From the NCBI GenBank assembly GCA_016718205.1, contig JADKEB010000036.1, positions 124,001 to 188,000 on the forward strand: a stretch of DNA of 64,000 nucleotides. The letters are read 5' to 3'. This document shows, piece after piece, positions 55,593-64,000 of the stretch. Origin of the DNA: Saprospiraceae bacterium. Its GTDB lineage: Bacteria > Bacteroidota > Bacteroidia > Chitinophagales > Saprospiraceae. The stretch's first letter is position 1. Each line of letters begins with the position of its first letter. The notes under the pieces are model-generated. The model ran no database searches, was not told the DNA's origin, and saw only the letters and a list, made by a program, of their open reading frames with translations. Position numbers and translations under genes: made by a program.

Positions 55593-58541
55593 ATGCTAAG
55601 TAGATATTTAAAGATTTTAATCGGGTTATTTGTATTGTTATTAGACACTTGCCTGCTTTTTTGTCAGACTAATTTCAAAAATGACAAATATTTTGTCCAT
55701 GCTTACCATTATGGATTTAAGGAAGGATTGACTTTCGGTCCCAAAGACATGGCGATGGATGAACGAGGACACCTTTGGCTGCAGAATTTTGACAATCTGA
55801 GTACTTACAACGGATTCAAATTTACATATTATTATCCTGATGAAAATAATATGTATGCACGTCCCAGAAAGATGACAGACATCATAGCTGATCGAAGCAA
55901 ACAAATCTGGATCGCAGCTCAAGAGGGCATATATCACTATTCAAAATCTAAAGGATTTATCAAAAACATATTGGCTTTTGACAAAAAGTCATTTGACAAT
56001 ATTACTACTCTTTATGCCAATAAAGAAAATAAACTATGGTGCGGTAATACAACGGGGCAGGTCATTCTTTATGATCCATTATCAAAAAAAAATCTGCAGG
56101 AAAAAAGATTACCGGTCAAATCCAAAATAAGCAGCATTTTTGAAGATTCACTACGGCAAATTTGGGTGACCTGTGAATTAGGTTTGTATGTTTTTACTGT
56201 TGAAGGTAAGCTAAGGGTGGTCTATGACTATAAAAATACACCGAATCAAACCTATTTGGATGATATTATAATTTCAGAATACAAAGTAAACGAGGTCATG
56301 ATAAATTTGAATAATGAACTGCTTTATTTTGATATTTCAAAGTATTCCTTTTCAAAAAAATCTACGATAACAAATAAAGACAAAACATTTACAATAAAAG
56401 ATTACCTCTTGATAAAAGATAATTTATTTATTATTTCAACAAATAATGGTATCTATTATTACAACATTAAAGATAATATAGCCTACTCAGGAAAAGAAGA
56501 ATCACAATCAGAATTCGGCTATAATGAAGTGGCCAACAAGCTGATATTGACAGACAATGGGGTTTTATTTTTCAGTACGGATTCAGGTTTGTTAAAGCTA
56601 CAGTATGTGAATGAGCCTTTCAAAAATATAGCTCTTGAAGAAGAGTATTCTTCTGAGGTATTGTTAGCAAAAGAAGTAGGTAAGTGGGCAGACCAATGGT
56701 TGCTGGTGACCAGTATCGGAAATATGTACAGGTTTAAAATAAATGGTCGCCTGCTCATTAGACTAAGCTTAGGAAATCAAATGGGAATCCAGGGAGTTTG
56801 TTTGTCTTCGGATGAAAATAGGCTTTTCACAATGCGAGATGGTCGCCTTTTTCAATATGATATTAATGATACATCCATAGGTAATCCCATGATGCTTCTA
56901 GACACTAAGCTGCAAAATGTAAAAAAGATAGGCATCGATAGTAAGAATAATATCTGGATCTTGAGCAATAGGGAGCTGCATTTTTATCATGTAGGTCAAA
57001 AAAAAATTTCCCGGATTGAAATCAAAGATGATACATTGTTTGACATCGAAATATTCAAAAACGGACGTATTTGTGTCTGTGGTAAAAAGCTTTTTTGTAC
57101 CGATGATGACAACAACTTTAAACTAATTTCAACCAATAATGGGGAGTATATTCATGACATAGTAGCTGGTAATTTTAATGATGTTTTCTATACCGGATTT
57201 TCTGGTTTATACCATTATAGTTTTCATTCAAAAAGTATGTCAAAATACACCATGAAAGATGGAATGATAAGTAATGATGCCGGAAATATTGAAATGGTGG
57301 ACTCAAGTCTTTGGATTACATTTGCATCCGGACTGCAAAGGTTTGACAACACCAGTAAAAAATTTCATACATTCAGGTTTGAATCCGGATTGAAAGATGA
57401 CAACTGTTACGACAATAAATTATTTGCTATCGGAGATAAAGTTTTGATGATAGGTGGAAATAATTACTTTACTTATTACCAGAAATCAAAAAGGACACCC
57501 TTAAAAACTGTGGCATTAAATATAGAAGCCATCTATTTTGATGATGAGCTGGTTTCGGATGTGATGTATAATAACTATGACATTACAGTCTCGCCCCAAG
57601 TAAAACAAATAAATGTGATCTTTGACTTTCCACTTTTTTTACATCCTTCTTATTACAATATGGAATATCGTCTTTTGGAAGGAAAAGATAGTTCATGGCA
57701 TGTGATGCCAAGTAATATGAGCCTGCAATTCTATGAACTCAAGCCCAATAACTACAGACTCGAGGTTCGTGTGCAAGATGCAAACGTGTCGGAATCCAGT
57801 AAGTCCATTAGTTTGAATTTAAATGTACTCGCCCCCTTTTATAAAAAAGCTGTTTTTCAAGTTATGGTATTTTTTATCTTGTCAGGCTTAGTTTCGCTGC
57901 TCTTTTATGGACTATACAGATATAAATTGAAACAAATCAAAAAATTGAATGACTTGCGCCTGTCTATTTCACGAGACCTTCATGACGAAATGGGTAGTGA
58001 ACTAAGTGCCATAAAGCTGTTAAGTGAACTTGAAGTAATGAAGGCCAGATCCAATGAAAATTCGTCCTTTAAAAAAATAGCCGAAAAATCATCTCTTGTC
58101 ATGGAGAGCATGTCAGATATAGTTTGGAGTATCAATCCTGCCAATGATGAAATGGAAAAAATTATCGAAAAGATCCAAAACCAAGCTTATGATGTACTGG
58201 AGACAAAAGGTATCAATGTATTGGTGGATGTAGATGAAAATGTAAAAAAATATATTATAAATATGGAAAAAAGAAGACATTTTTATCTCATATTCAAAGA
58301 ATCAATTCAAAATATTGCTAAATATGCTAAAGCTACTGAAGTGAAAATTAACATAAGTATTAACGGCAATCTGCTGGAATCCACCATTTCAGATAACGGT
58401 GTAGGTTTTTATACCCTTGGAAAAACGCAGGGAAACGGATTGCGAAATATGAAAGAACGGGCAGCACTTTTGGGTGGTAAGATAGAAATAGAGTCAAATA
58501 ACAACAACGGAACTTCAATACATTTTTCGTTCCCGGTATGA
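55593..58541 (+). CDS. Sensor histidine kinase with Reg_prop propeller and Y_Y_Y domain
   Basis: A 982-residue membrane sensor. An export/anchor segment (about 5-25) is followed by a large periplasmic sensor built of Reg_prop-type propeller repeats (about 35-660) and a Y_Y_Y domain (about 680-760). A membrane helix (about 763-787) leads to a HisKA_3 domain with phosphoacceptor H797 in S-R-D-L-H-D-E-M-G. A HATPase_c domain follows, with N-box E-S-I-Q-N-I-A-K-Y and G-boxes D-N-G-V-G-F and G-N-G-L-R-N-M. It lacks its own DNA-binding domain, so it needs a partner; the NarL-type regulator gene is convergent 26 bases downstream. A -7-like TAATTTTG lies at 55567-55574. Confidence 0.93.
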   Translation: MLSRYLKILIGLFVLLLDTCLLFCQTNFKNDKYFVHAYHYGFKEGLTFGPKDMAMDERGHLWLQNFDNLSTYNGFKFTYYYPDENNMYARPRKMTDIIADRSKQIWIAAQEGIYHYSKSKGFIKNILAFDKKSFDNITTLYANKENKLWCGNTTGQVILYDPLSKKNLQEKRLPVKSKISSIFEDSLRQIWVTCELGLYVFTVEGKLRVVYDYKNTPNQTYLDDIIISEYKVNEVMINLNNELLYFDISKYSFSKKSTITNKDKTFTIKDYLLIKDNLFIISTNNGIYYYNIKDNIAYSGKEESQSEFGYNEVANKLILTDNGVLFFSTDSGLLKLQYVNEPFKNIALEEEYSSEVLLAKEVGKWADQWLLVTSIGNMYRFKINGRLLIRLSLGNQMGIQGVCLSSDENRLFTMRDGRLFQYDINDTSIGNPMMLLDTKLQNVKKIGIDSKNNIWILSNRELHFYHVGQKKISRIEIKDDTLFDIEIFKNGRICVCGKKLFCTDDDNNFKLISTNNGEYIHDIVAGNFNDVFYTGFSGLYHYSFHSKSMSKYTMKDGMISNDAGNIEMVDSSLWITFASGLQRFDNTSKKFHTFRFESGLKDDNCYDNKLFAIGDKVLMIGGNNYFTYYQKSKRTPLKTVALNIEAIYFDDELVSDVMYNNYDITVSPQVKQINVIFDFPLFLHPSYYNMEYRLLEGKDSSWHVMPSNMSLQFYELKPNNYRLEVRVQDANVSESSKSISLNLNVLAPFYKKAVFQVMVFFILSGLVSLLFYGLYRYKLKQIKKLNDLRLSISRDLHDEMGSELSAIKLLSELEVMKARSNENSSFKKIAEKSSLVMESMSDIVWSINPANDEMEKIIEKIQNQAYDVLETKGINVLVDVDENVKKYIINMEKRRHFYLIFKESIQNIAKYAKATEVKINISINGNLLESTISDNGVGFYTLGKTQGNGLRNMKERAALLGGKIEIESNNNNGTSIHFSFPV

Positions 58542-58567
58542 CAGATCCAAAATAATAATAGTCAAAT

Positions 58568-59206
58568 TTATTTTTTATCAATAAAAACCTTGTGAATAGC
58601 TTCTGTGATAGAATGTACATGTAATTTGTCATAAATACGCTTGACATATGTACGTACAGTGTCGATACTAATGATCATTTCCTGGGCCACCATTTTGTAA
58701 CTCAAACCTTTGGACAGGTGTTTCAGGATTTCGATTTCACGTTCAGTCAGATTGTAAGTGTTATCAGATGCCTTACCGGAGGCAAATGGGAGCTGTAATA
58801 CTCTCCGGGCTATAGATGGACTTATCGGCGCGCCGCCATGTTTGACATCTTTGATCGCAGTGAGTAGCATTGCTAATGAGTTTTTTTTCAGTAAATAACC
58901 CGTTGCACCAGCTTTTAAAGCATCAAATATTTTATCATCATCTTCAAATCCTGTGTTCATGATGACTTCAACTTCCGGATAATGCAATTTGAGCTCTCTT
59001 ACCCCTTCGATACCTGATCGGCCGGGCATATCGATATCCATTATGATCACATTTGGGGTAAAAACTTTAGTATTCTGAACAACATCAAGACAGTGACCAA
59101 ATTCGCCCGCAAGTTCAAACTCTTCAGACTCTCTGATGATAGATGCCAATATCTCTCTCAGCCCTGTATTGTCTTCATAAATCGCTACTCTGATCGGATC
59201 ACTCAT
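58568..59206 (-). CDS. NarL/LuxR-family response regulator
   Basis: A cytoplasmic transcription regulator. The ATG at 59206 (MSDPIRVAIYEDN...) is chosen because receiver domains normally begin like this; an upstream ATG at 59242 would add 12 residues. The receiver shows the acidic pair E11-D12, phosphoacceptor D57 (I-I-M-D-I-D-M-P-G) and the conserved K in Y-L-L-K-K. The C-terminal helix-turn-helix is L-T-E-R-E-I-E-I-L-K-H-L-S ... T-V-R-T-Y-V. It faces the histidine kinase tail to tail. A 24-bp perfect palindrome lies just upstream of the gene, suggesting autoregulation. Confidence 0.92.
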   Translation of the reverse strand: MSDPIRVAIYEDNTGLREILASIIRESEEFELAGEFGHCLDVVQNTKVFTPNVIIMDIDMPGRSGIEGVRELKLHYPEVEVIMNTGFEDDDKIFDALKAGATGYLLKKNSLAMLLTAIKDVKHGGAPISPSIARRVLQLPFASGKASDNTYNLTEREIEILKHLSKGLSYKMVAQEMIISIDTVRTYVKRIYDKLHVHSITEAIHKVFIDKK

Positions 59207-59266
59207 TGTTGCCGTTGTTAATAATGAAGCAAAAATAGACATAAATCTGCAGAGTAGTATTTTTTT

Positions 59267-59290
59267 CTTGTCACATGATCATGTGACAAG
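59267..59290. promoter_or_regulatory. 24-bp perfect palindrome upstream of the response regulator
   Basis: The core TCACATGATCATGTGA (59271-59286) is extended by CTTG/CAAG on both sides to a 24-bp perfect palindrome. It lies 25 bases from the ATG at 59242 and 61 from that at 59206. The same core occurs at 55440 and 50267. Confidence 0.75.
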
Positions 59291-59413
59291 GGAGCTTTTG
59301 AGGTAGAAGTTAAGGTATCAGTAATAACTTTTTGAGATAGATCAAGACTTTATAATTTTCAATTCTCCTTAAAAAAAACAACATCAAAGAAGCCTAAACC
59401 ATATGTATATAAA

Positions 59414-59450
59414 AGATCCGAAGCTCAATATACAAAGGTGCTCCGGATCT
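59414..59450 (-). terminator. Possible terminator hairpin
   Basis: AGATCCG (59414-59420) and CGGATCT (59444-59450) pair (with further partial pairing inside), and on the minus strand a short T run follows. Before insertion of the element at 59492, it would have lain about 200 bases after the porin gene. Weak. Confidence 0.3.
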
Positions 59451-59491
59451 ATAACCATTTCAAATTTAATTTCTTTATTATTTTAAACCTT

Positions 59492-60005
59492 GGGTGTATT
59501 TCATTTTTGCGCCACACATTAAAAATCATCAATTTTTTTTGCGATTCAGGCAAGATGCCTTAATATATTGCATCGTAGCTAAAAGCTACGACGAACAAAA
59601 GATGCTATAGAGACATGATCCTGCAGATAAATTACTCCCGCCTATCGGGGCAGGAGCGTAGCTCTGTCATCTTTGTAGAAAACATTAGCACCTGAAACAT
59701 AAGGGGCGTAGCCCTGACATCTTATATTTACCACATCTTTTAAGATCCAGGGCTACCCCACGTGATGGTGTGTGATATTTTTACTACAAAGATCACAGGA
59801 CTACGTCCCTATATTAATCTCGGACATAAAGATTAGAGATAATAGAAGGGTGTATTTCATTTTTTCGCCTCACATTAAAAATCACCCATTTTTTTTTGCG
59901 ATTCAGGCAAGATGCTCTTAATATATTGCATCGTAGCTAAAAGCTACGACGAACAAACGAAACTTGATAAGAAATTGAGCACAGTGCGAAAAAATTAAAT
60001 GCACC
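59492..60005. mobile_element. Composite GGGTGTATTT-family element with 9-bp duplication
   Basis: A 514-bp gene-free insertion with imperfect inverted ends (GGGTGTATTTCATTTTT on the left; the right end read backwards is GGTGCATTTAATTTTT). It is flanked by TTAAACCTT at 59483-59491 and 60006-60014. A second left-end copy begins at 59848 inside it, with the repeated block around GCGATTCAGGCAAGATGC and the hairpin CGTAGCT-AAA-AGCTACG. Between the two are repeated ggcgtagccctgacatct-like units. No transposase. The termini share sequence with the GGGTGTATCC family. Besides this and the sites listed, 59291-60163 holds nothing I recognise. Confidence 0.7.
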
Positions 60006-60163
60006 TTAAACCTTTTGGAGTTAAGCGGTTACCAGAAATTTATACAGATGAGAATTTACTTTCAAATAATTCTGTCGCCACAATAGTCAAAATGAATAAA
60101 AAGTGAAATTTTCGTAAACCAATTTATCTTGCGTTTACTTTTATGTATTTGTAAAAATATGTG

Positions 60164-61189
60164 TTAAAAGCTATAAACTGCAGCCACTAAAAATGAAGAA
60201 AGTTTGTCTGAATTGAGACCTTTTTTGGCATCAGGCACAATTAAATCTGATGAAAACAGGTCTGTTCTGAATTCAGGGATGATGCGAAGGTGGCCCAAAT
60301 TAATATTGGCTGAAAGAGTGAGGTCCATCACTTCATTTTTATTGATGGATGTTTCAGATGGATTTAAGATGCCGATACCATTGTCTTTGAAGTATTCTGA
60401 CCTTAATCCAAGAGATAATACATCTGAAGTTTTATAGTTAACATATAAAGCCGCACCGTAAAAATTGTCGGTTACATTGGTTGCATTCAGACCTATTTTA
60501 GCTTTATCTGTAACATTTACCGCACCAGTAAAATCCAACTGTAAAAATCCTTTATCAGCAAGAGCATTCAGGTATATAGCTCCTTTTTCGAAGCTATAGG
60601 ATAATTGTCCACCCGTCAAAAAATTTCCATTGGGATTGAAATCGGTATAGTCCGTTTGGTTGAAAACACCTGCCATGACACCAAATCCTCCGCCCAGATC
60701 ATAGTTGACTTTTAGCCCTGCATGATTGAACGGCCCAAATGAAAACAGGTACGATGTGGAATAATTAAAATTTCCAATAGGTGAGATGACTTCATACCCT
60801 ACAAAGGTATTGAATTTTCCAAGAGTAATCATCATTTTATCTATAGGTTTGTAATAGGCATACGCTTGATTAACGATATTTAGTGAACCGACAGAATTAA
60901 AAACTGCATCTTTTCCTCTGGGACCAAAAACTAGATCTGCTACAAAACCTGATTTAGTAGTTTCGTATTTGCCTATCAGATTGAACATACCCAGAGAAAA
61001 ACCCGGAAGATTGGCAAAAGAGGTAGGAGGTGCCAAAGTACCTTCATTGGAGGCATCATTGGTGGTATTAAAATTGGTTCTGAAGTAGGTGTCTGCAGAG
61101 CCTGAAAGGGTAAAAAAAGAATCGATTTTGATTTGTGAATATGCTGAAATCCAACATATTGTAAAAAGTAAAGTTAAAATGTTTTTCAT
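60164..61189 (-). CDS. Outer-membrane beta-barrel protein (BBP2-like porin)
   Basis: A 341-residue protein with a signal peptide (MKNILTLLFTICWISAYSQ) and a continuous beta-barrel pattern ending S-S-F-L-V-A-A-V-Y-S-F with the C-terminal Phe. The segments S-G-S-A-D-T-Y-F-R and L-G-K-F-N-T-F-V-G-Y-E match the Bacteroidota BBP2-type porin group, which is frequently found beside ammonium transporters, as here. It probably permits diffusion of small nitrogen compounds (inference from the neighbour). Confidence 0.8.
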   Translation of the reverse strand: MKNILTLLFTICWISAYSQIKIDSFFTLSGSADTYFRTNFNTTNDASNEGTLAPPTSFANLPGFSLGMFNLIGKYETTKSGFVADLVFGPRGKDAVFNSVGSLNIVNQAYAYYKPIDKMMITLGKFNTFVGYEVISPIGNFNYSTSYLFSFGPFNHAGLKVNYDLGGGFGVMAGVFNQTDYTDFNPNGNFLTGGQLSYSFEKGAIYLNALADKGFLQLDFTGAVNVTDKAKIGLNATNVTDNFYGAALYVNYKTSDVLSLGLRSEYFKDNGIGILNPSETSINKNEVMDLTLSANINLGHLRIIPEFRTDLFSSDLIVPDAKKGLNSDKLSSFLVAAVYSF

Positions 61190-61231
61190 TTCTTTAGATT
61201 TAAAAAGTTAAAAAATTGATTTTAAAATCCA

Positions 61232-61346
61232 AAGAAGTCTTGTCCATTAACCTGAAATAAGTTAATTTTGCTATTCGAAACTGAGCATGCAAGACTTCTT
61301 CGTGCTTAAGTGCCCTCAAAAACTCCAATTTTTGAGGGTTTTTTTT
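61232..61346 (+). ncRNA. Candidate small RNA or antisense leader ending in a terminator
   Basis: AAGAAGTCTTG (61232-61242) pairs with CAAGACTTCTT (61290-61300) at long range. The intrinsic terminator at 61313-61346 follows on the plus strand. Neither neighbouring gene (both minus) needs a plus-strand terminator here, so an independent plus-strand RNA is possible. Confidence 0.3.
61313..61346 (+). terminator. Rho-independent terminator (plus-strand orientation)
   Basis: CCCTCAAAAA (61313-61322) pairs perfectly with TTTTTGAGGG (61329-61338), followed by eight T. Read from the minus strand it is a hairpin without a T run, so it might also slow transcription from amtB into the porin. Confidence 0.75.
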
Positions 61347-61378
61347 ATTTAATTGAAATATTTTACTTGTTTAAAAGG

Positions 61379-62769
61379 TTAATGATGTCCATTATTTTCA
61401 AATTCTAAAATTTGATTTTCCTTCTTAACCAATAGGGTGCCTTGAACATAGTTTTCACCATGTTGAGTTTCGTCCAATCCCGCTTCTTCTTCATCTTCTG
61501 TTACTCTGATAGGATTGACCAGGTTGATAAGATTAAATATAATCCAAGCTACGACAAAACTGTACACACTTACCAATAACATACCCTTCAATTGGGTGAA
61601 GAAGAATTCAAAATTACCAAAAAACAGTCCATCTGCTCCTGCACTGTTCACCGTTTTGCTCGCAAACACACCGGTCATAAGCATGCCGACCATCCCGCCT
61701 ATTCCGTGGCAAGGAAATACATCTAAAGTGTCATCTACATTTGAGATACTTCTTAAAGATACCGCAAGGTTAGATATTATCGCCGCGATGAATCCGATAA
61801 ATATGCTATGCGCTATGCCAACAAATCCCGCTCCGGGTGTGATAGCCACTAGACCCACTACAGCACCGATACAGAATCCAAGTACTGACGGCTTTTTGCC
61901 TCTGATGATATCGAAAAACATCCAGGAAAGACCAGCCGTTGCTGCAGCAACATTGGTAGTTGTAAATGCAGAAGCTGCCAGAGCATTTGCTCCCAAAGCA
62001 GATCCCCATTGAATCCAAACCAACCAAACCATAAGAGACCAGTGCCGATAAGTACGTACGGTACGTTGGCAGGATTGGCTTCTCTATTTTCCTTATGTGA
62101 TTTTCTTCTTTTCAGAACGATTGCGCCTGCTAAAGCGGCACAACCCGCTGTAATATGTACTACTGTTCCCCCGGCGAAGTCTAATACACCCATCTTGAAC
62201 AGCAAACCATCCGGATGCCATGCCCAATGACAAACAGGGAAATAAATAAGCATTGCAAAAAGGATGATAAATAATACGTATGATAAAAATTTGACCCTTT
62301 CAGCAAGCGCACCTACAACTAATGCAGGAGTAATAATGGCAAACATTAATTGAAATACTGAAAAAAGAGACAGTGGAATCGTAGGCCCACCAAACCAAGG
62401 ACTTCCTGAAAGCACTCCGGTGTAAAAGAGATGTGAGGTCGGATTTCCTATGATTCCACCTAAGGATGTTCCAAATGACATGCTGTATCCGCACACTATC
62501 CAAAGCACTGAAACAATACCCGCAGCCACCACACTTTTAATCATTGTGCTGATTACATTCTTTCGATTGACCATCCCTCCATAAAAGAAGGCAAGACCAG
62601 GTGTCATCAGAAATACTAGTGCTGTGGACATTAATACCCATGCTATATCTCCTGTATTATATTCAGCTACAACAGCAAATGTTTCTTTTGGGGAGAAAAA
62701 AAGACTTGTGATAGCAAATATTGCAAGCACAAAAAAAGGAATTATTTGTTTAACGGCTGTTTTTGACAT
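61379..62769 (-). pseudogene. amtB: Ammonium transporter AmtB, split by a one-base frameshift
   Basis: Two overlapping minus-strand frames make one 463-residue Amt protein if one C is added to the C4 run at 62005-62008. Frame one (ATG at 62769, MSKTAVKQIIPFF...) carries signal, the first pore His in V-V-H-I-T-A-G, and W-F-G-W-F-G-F-N. Frame two continues with G-S-A-L-G-A-N-A-L-A-A-S-A-F and carries the second pore His in C-H-G-I-G-G-M-V-G. All family segments are present, so the break is likely recent or a sequencing artefact. No glnB/PII gene follows in the window. A porin gene lies downstream. Confidence 0.9.
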
Positions 62770-63167
62770 CTTCGTTTGATTTTGAACTTTAGTGTGAGTT
62801 AATAAATTTTGACACAAATGTAGGTGCTTCCCCCGGCACATGGAAATCATTAATTTTTAGAAATGTGATGCCCAAAGGATGTGTTTCAACTGCAATGATC
62901 TTATAAACAATGCATTAGGGCATTAAATTGTGCCTATTATAAAACGTAATTATATTATGTTTATATTCAAAATAAGGGGGTATTGTAGCAATAAATGTAA
63001 AAAAATGAAAACCAGACCCTATGAAAAAATGGGGTATGTGTCCTAAAATATATTTTTATTTGATTATTTTGTTCTAAAAAATCATAGATAATAGAATCAA
63101 ACTTTAAGTTTGATGTTTTCTCAGGTTAAATTGTTGACGAACATTTTATCAATGATGTTTTACAACC
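62770..63167. other. Gene-free stretch between amtB and a secreted hydrolase
   Basis: AT-rich DNA. On the minus strand a TAnnTTTG-like TACATTTG occurs about 50 bases upstream of the amtB ATG without a good -33 partner. Otherwise I see nothing. Confidence 0.35.
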
Positions 63168-64000
63168 TTAGTTCGCGGATTTAATGACCTTTTTAGTTAA
63201 TATGGCATCAGGTGATGTCAATACTAAATAATAAATACCGGGGTGTAAATGGCTTCCATCGTAATTCATTTCATTCCACCCTTCCTGATAATAAGAATTG
63301 TCTAATGTAGTAACCCATTTTCCATTTTGATCAAACAAATCAATTCTGATTTTTGAAGGAGAATGAATGCAATATTTTATTGAAACCAATTTTGAAAATG
63401 GGTTGGGGTAGGGGGATAAGATCTCAACTGGATTTTGATATTCTTCAGAAGTATTTGAAATGGCGGCAGTGGATGTGATAGCTGGTATACTTTCATTATG
63501 CAATCTATCAAATGCAATAATGCTGTACATATAATTTTTATCCAATGAAATCTTGTCTGAATATTGGCTGTCACTTTTGTTCACTATTGCAATAAGTTGT
63601 TCATTATTTTCGATTTGAGGAGGGTTGTTGCCATGATTTCTGTAGATGGCGTAGTAGTTGATTTTATCCATTTCAGCCTGATTCATGGGTGCAGAATCCC
63701 ATTTAAGTAAATACCCATTTTCGGATTTTTCAATCTTGAGTCCGGTAACCATAGCTGGTGGAACTGAATCTATCCATGGCATGGTAGGGACAAAAGCTTT
63801 TGTTTTATAATGGTTGCTTTTGAGAGAATCATTAAATCCAAGCAAATTATTTCTAAACGATGTAGTATTGTAAAAGATAGAACCATTGACGCCGCTGACA
63901 TTGCGCGTAAAATTGATCTGTTGTGGCATTTCTGAAGGTTTAGCCCAGTTTGGGTCTGTCCCTCCGCTGTTGATCCTGTACGCGGCATGCCCGATAAAAA
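63168..64000 (-). CDS. Family 10-like glycosylhydrolase (GHL10) with T9SS type A domain, N-terminus beyond the window
   Basis: The frame is open to the right edge; 277 C-terminal residues are visible. They begin with G-H-A-A-Y-R-I-N and continue with the end of a GHL10/DUF187-type barrel (F-T-R-N-V-S-G-V-N-G-S-I-F-Y). A fibronectin-like domain follows (about 85-175 of the visible part, P-P-A-M-V-T-G-L-K-I). A T9SS type A sorting domain closes the chain (Y-P-N-P-F ... G-I-Y-Y-L-V-L-T, last 80 residues). It should be a secreted polysaccharide- or peptidoglycan-directed hydrolase at the cell surface. The catalytic residues are outside the window. Confidence 0.85.
   Translation of the reverse strand, partial: FIGHAAYRINSGGTDPNWAKPSEMPQQINFTRNVSGVNGSIFYNTTSFRNNLLGFNDSLKSNHYKTKAFVPTMPWIDSVPPAMVTGLKIEKSENGYLLKWDSAPMNQAEMDKINYYAIYRNHGNNPPQIENNEQLIAIVNKSDSQYSDKISLDKNYMYSIIAFDRLHNESIPAITSTAAISNTSEEYQNPVEILSPYPNPFSKLVSIKYCIHSPSKIRIDLFDQNGKWVTTLDNSYYQEGWNEMNYDGSHLHPGIYYLVLTSPDAILTKKVIKSAN

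Overview
This window looks like a chromosomal segment of a Bacteroidota bacterium, most likely Saprospiraceae-like. The evidence is: C-terminal type IX secretion (T9SS) sorting domains of both A and B types, paired DUF1501/DUF1800 genes, an rpmB-rpmG-DUF4295-ftsY block, TonB/HmuY genes, little sign of Shine-Dalgarno sites, and promoter-like TTG-N17/20-TAnnTTTG motifs. The family-level placement is inference.

Layout. 1-4.3 kb holds a TMTC-like membrane protein cut by the left edge, a thioredoxin-SPOR fusion, an SMR transporter and formate-THF ligase. 4.3-7.8 kb (minus strand) is an alpha-amylase lipoprotein, an MFS sugar transporter and a frameshifted methyltransferase. 8.3-12.4 kb is a DUF1501/DUF1800/T9SS operon. 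12.8-19 kb holds PqiA-like, M19 dipeptidase, GNAT and porin genes. 19-21.3 kb is ftsY, small ribosomal genes and tRNA-Arg. 21.5-22.3 kb is an orphan membrane protein followed by an attC-like hairpin. 22.5-24.2 kb is a small operon with YkgJ and hexapeptide-repeat proteins. 24.2-25.4 kb is decayed, low-complexity DNA. 25.2-36.2 kb is a plus-strand glycan and fucose catabolism locus: GH2 stub, GH20 hexosaminidase, GH29 fucosidase, L-fuconate dehydratase, SDR, SSS symporter, mutarotase, and a sulfatase with a frameshift. 36.8-41.1 kb is a TlpA/TonB/HmuY (heme-type) operon. 41.2-46.8 kb holds a small conserved protein, purU, a truncated LpxH-like phosphoesterase and a PiT-PhoU phosphate transporter. 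46.9-59.2 kb is a cluster of large surface proteins (SBBP propeller plus Ig-like repeats; collagen plus YadA-like repeats; T9SS protein) next to a hybrid Reg_prop histidine kinase and a NarL-type response regulator. 60.1-62.8 kb is a porin and a frameshifted amtB. 63.2-64 kb is the C-terminal part of a GH10-like secreted hydrolase cut by the right edge.

The two most unusual signals are not genes. First, a 16-bp palindrome, TCACATGATCATGTGA, lies upstream of the response regulator gene, in the divergent region between the histidine kinase and the surface-protein operon, and (with one base changed) upstream of the SBBP surface protein. This suggests a self-contained two-component regulon controlling surface adhesins. 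Second, the window carries several families of small transposase-less inverted-repeat elements. One family (GAGTATGTTTAAA termini, 179-260 bp, three copies) has perfect 3-bp TAA/TTA target duplications. Two of its three copies sit exactly on the stop codon of the neighbouring gene, and internal hairpins show a compensatory base change. A second family has GGGTGTAT termini and 7-9 bp duplications.

Three genes (methyltransferase, sulfatase, amtB) are each broken by a single base in a homopolymer run. This may be assembly error, real decay or, for the A8 run in the sulfatase, slippage-based switching.
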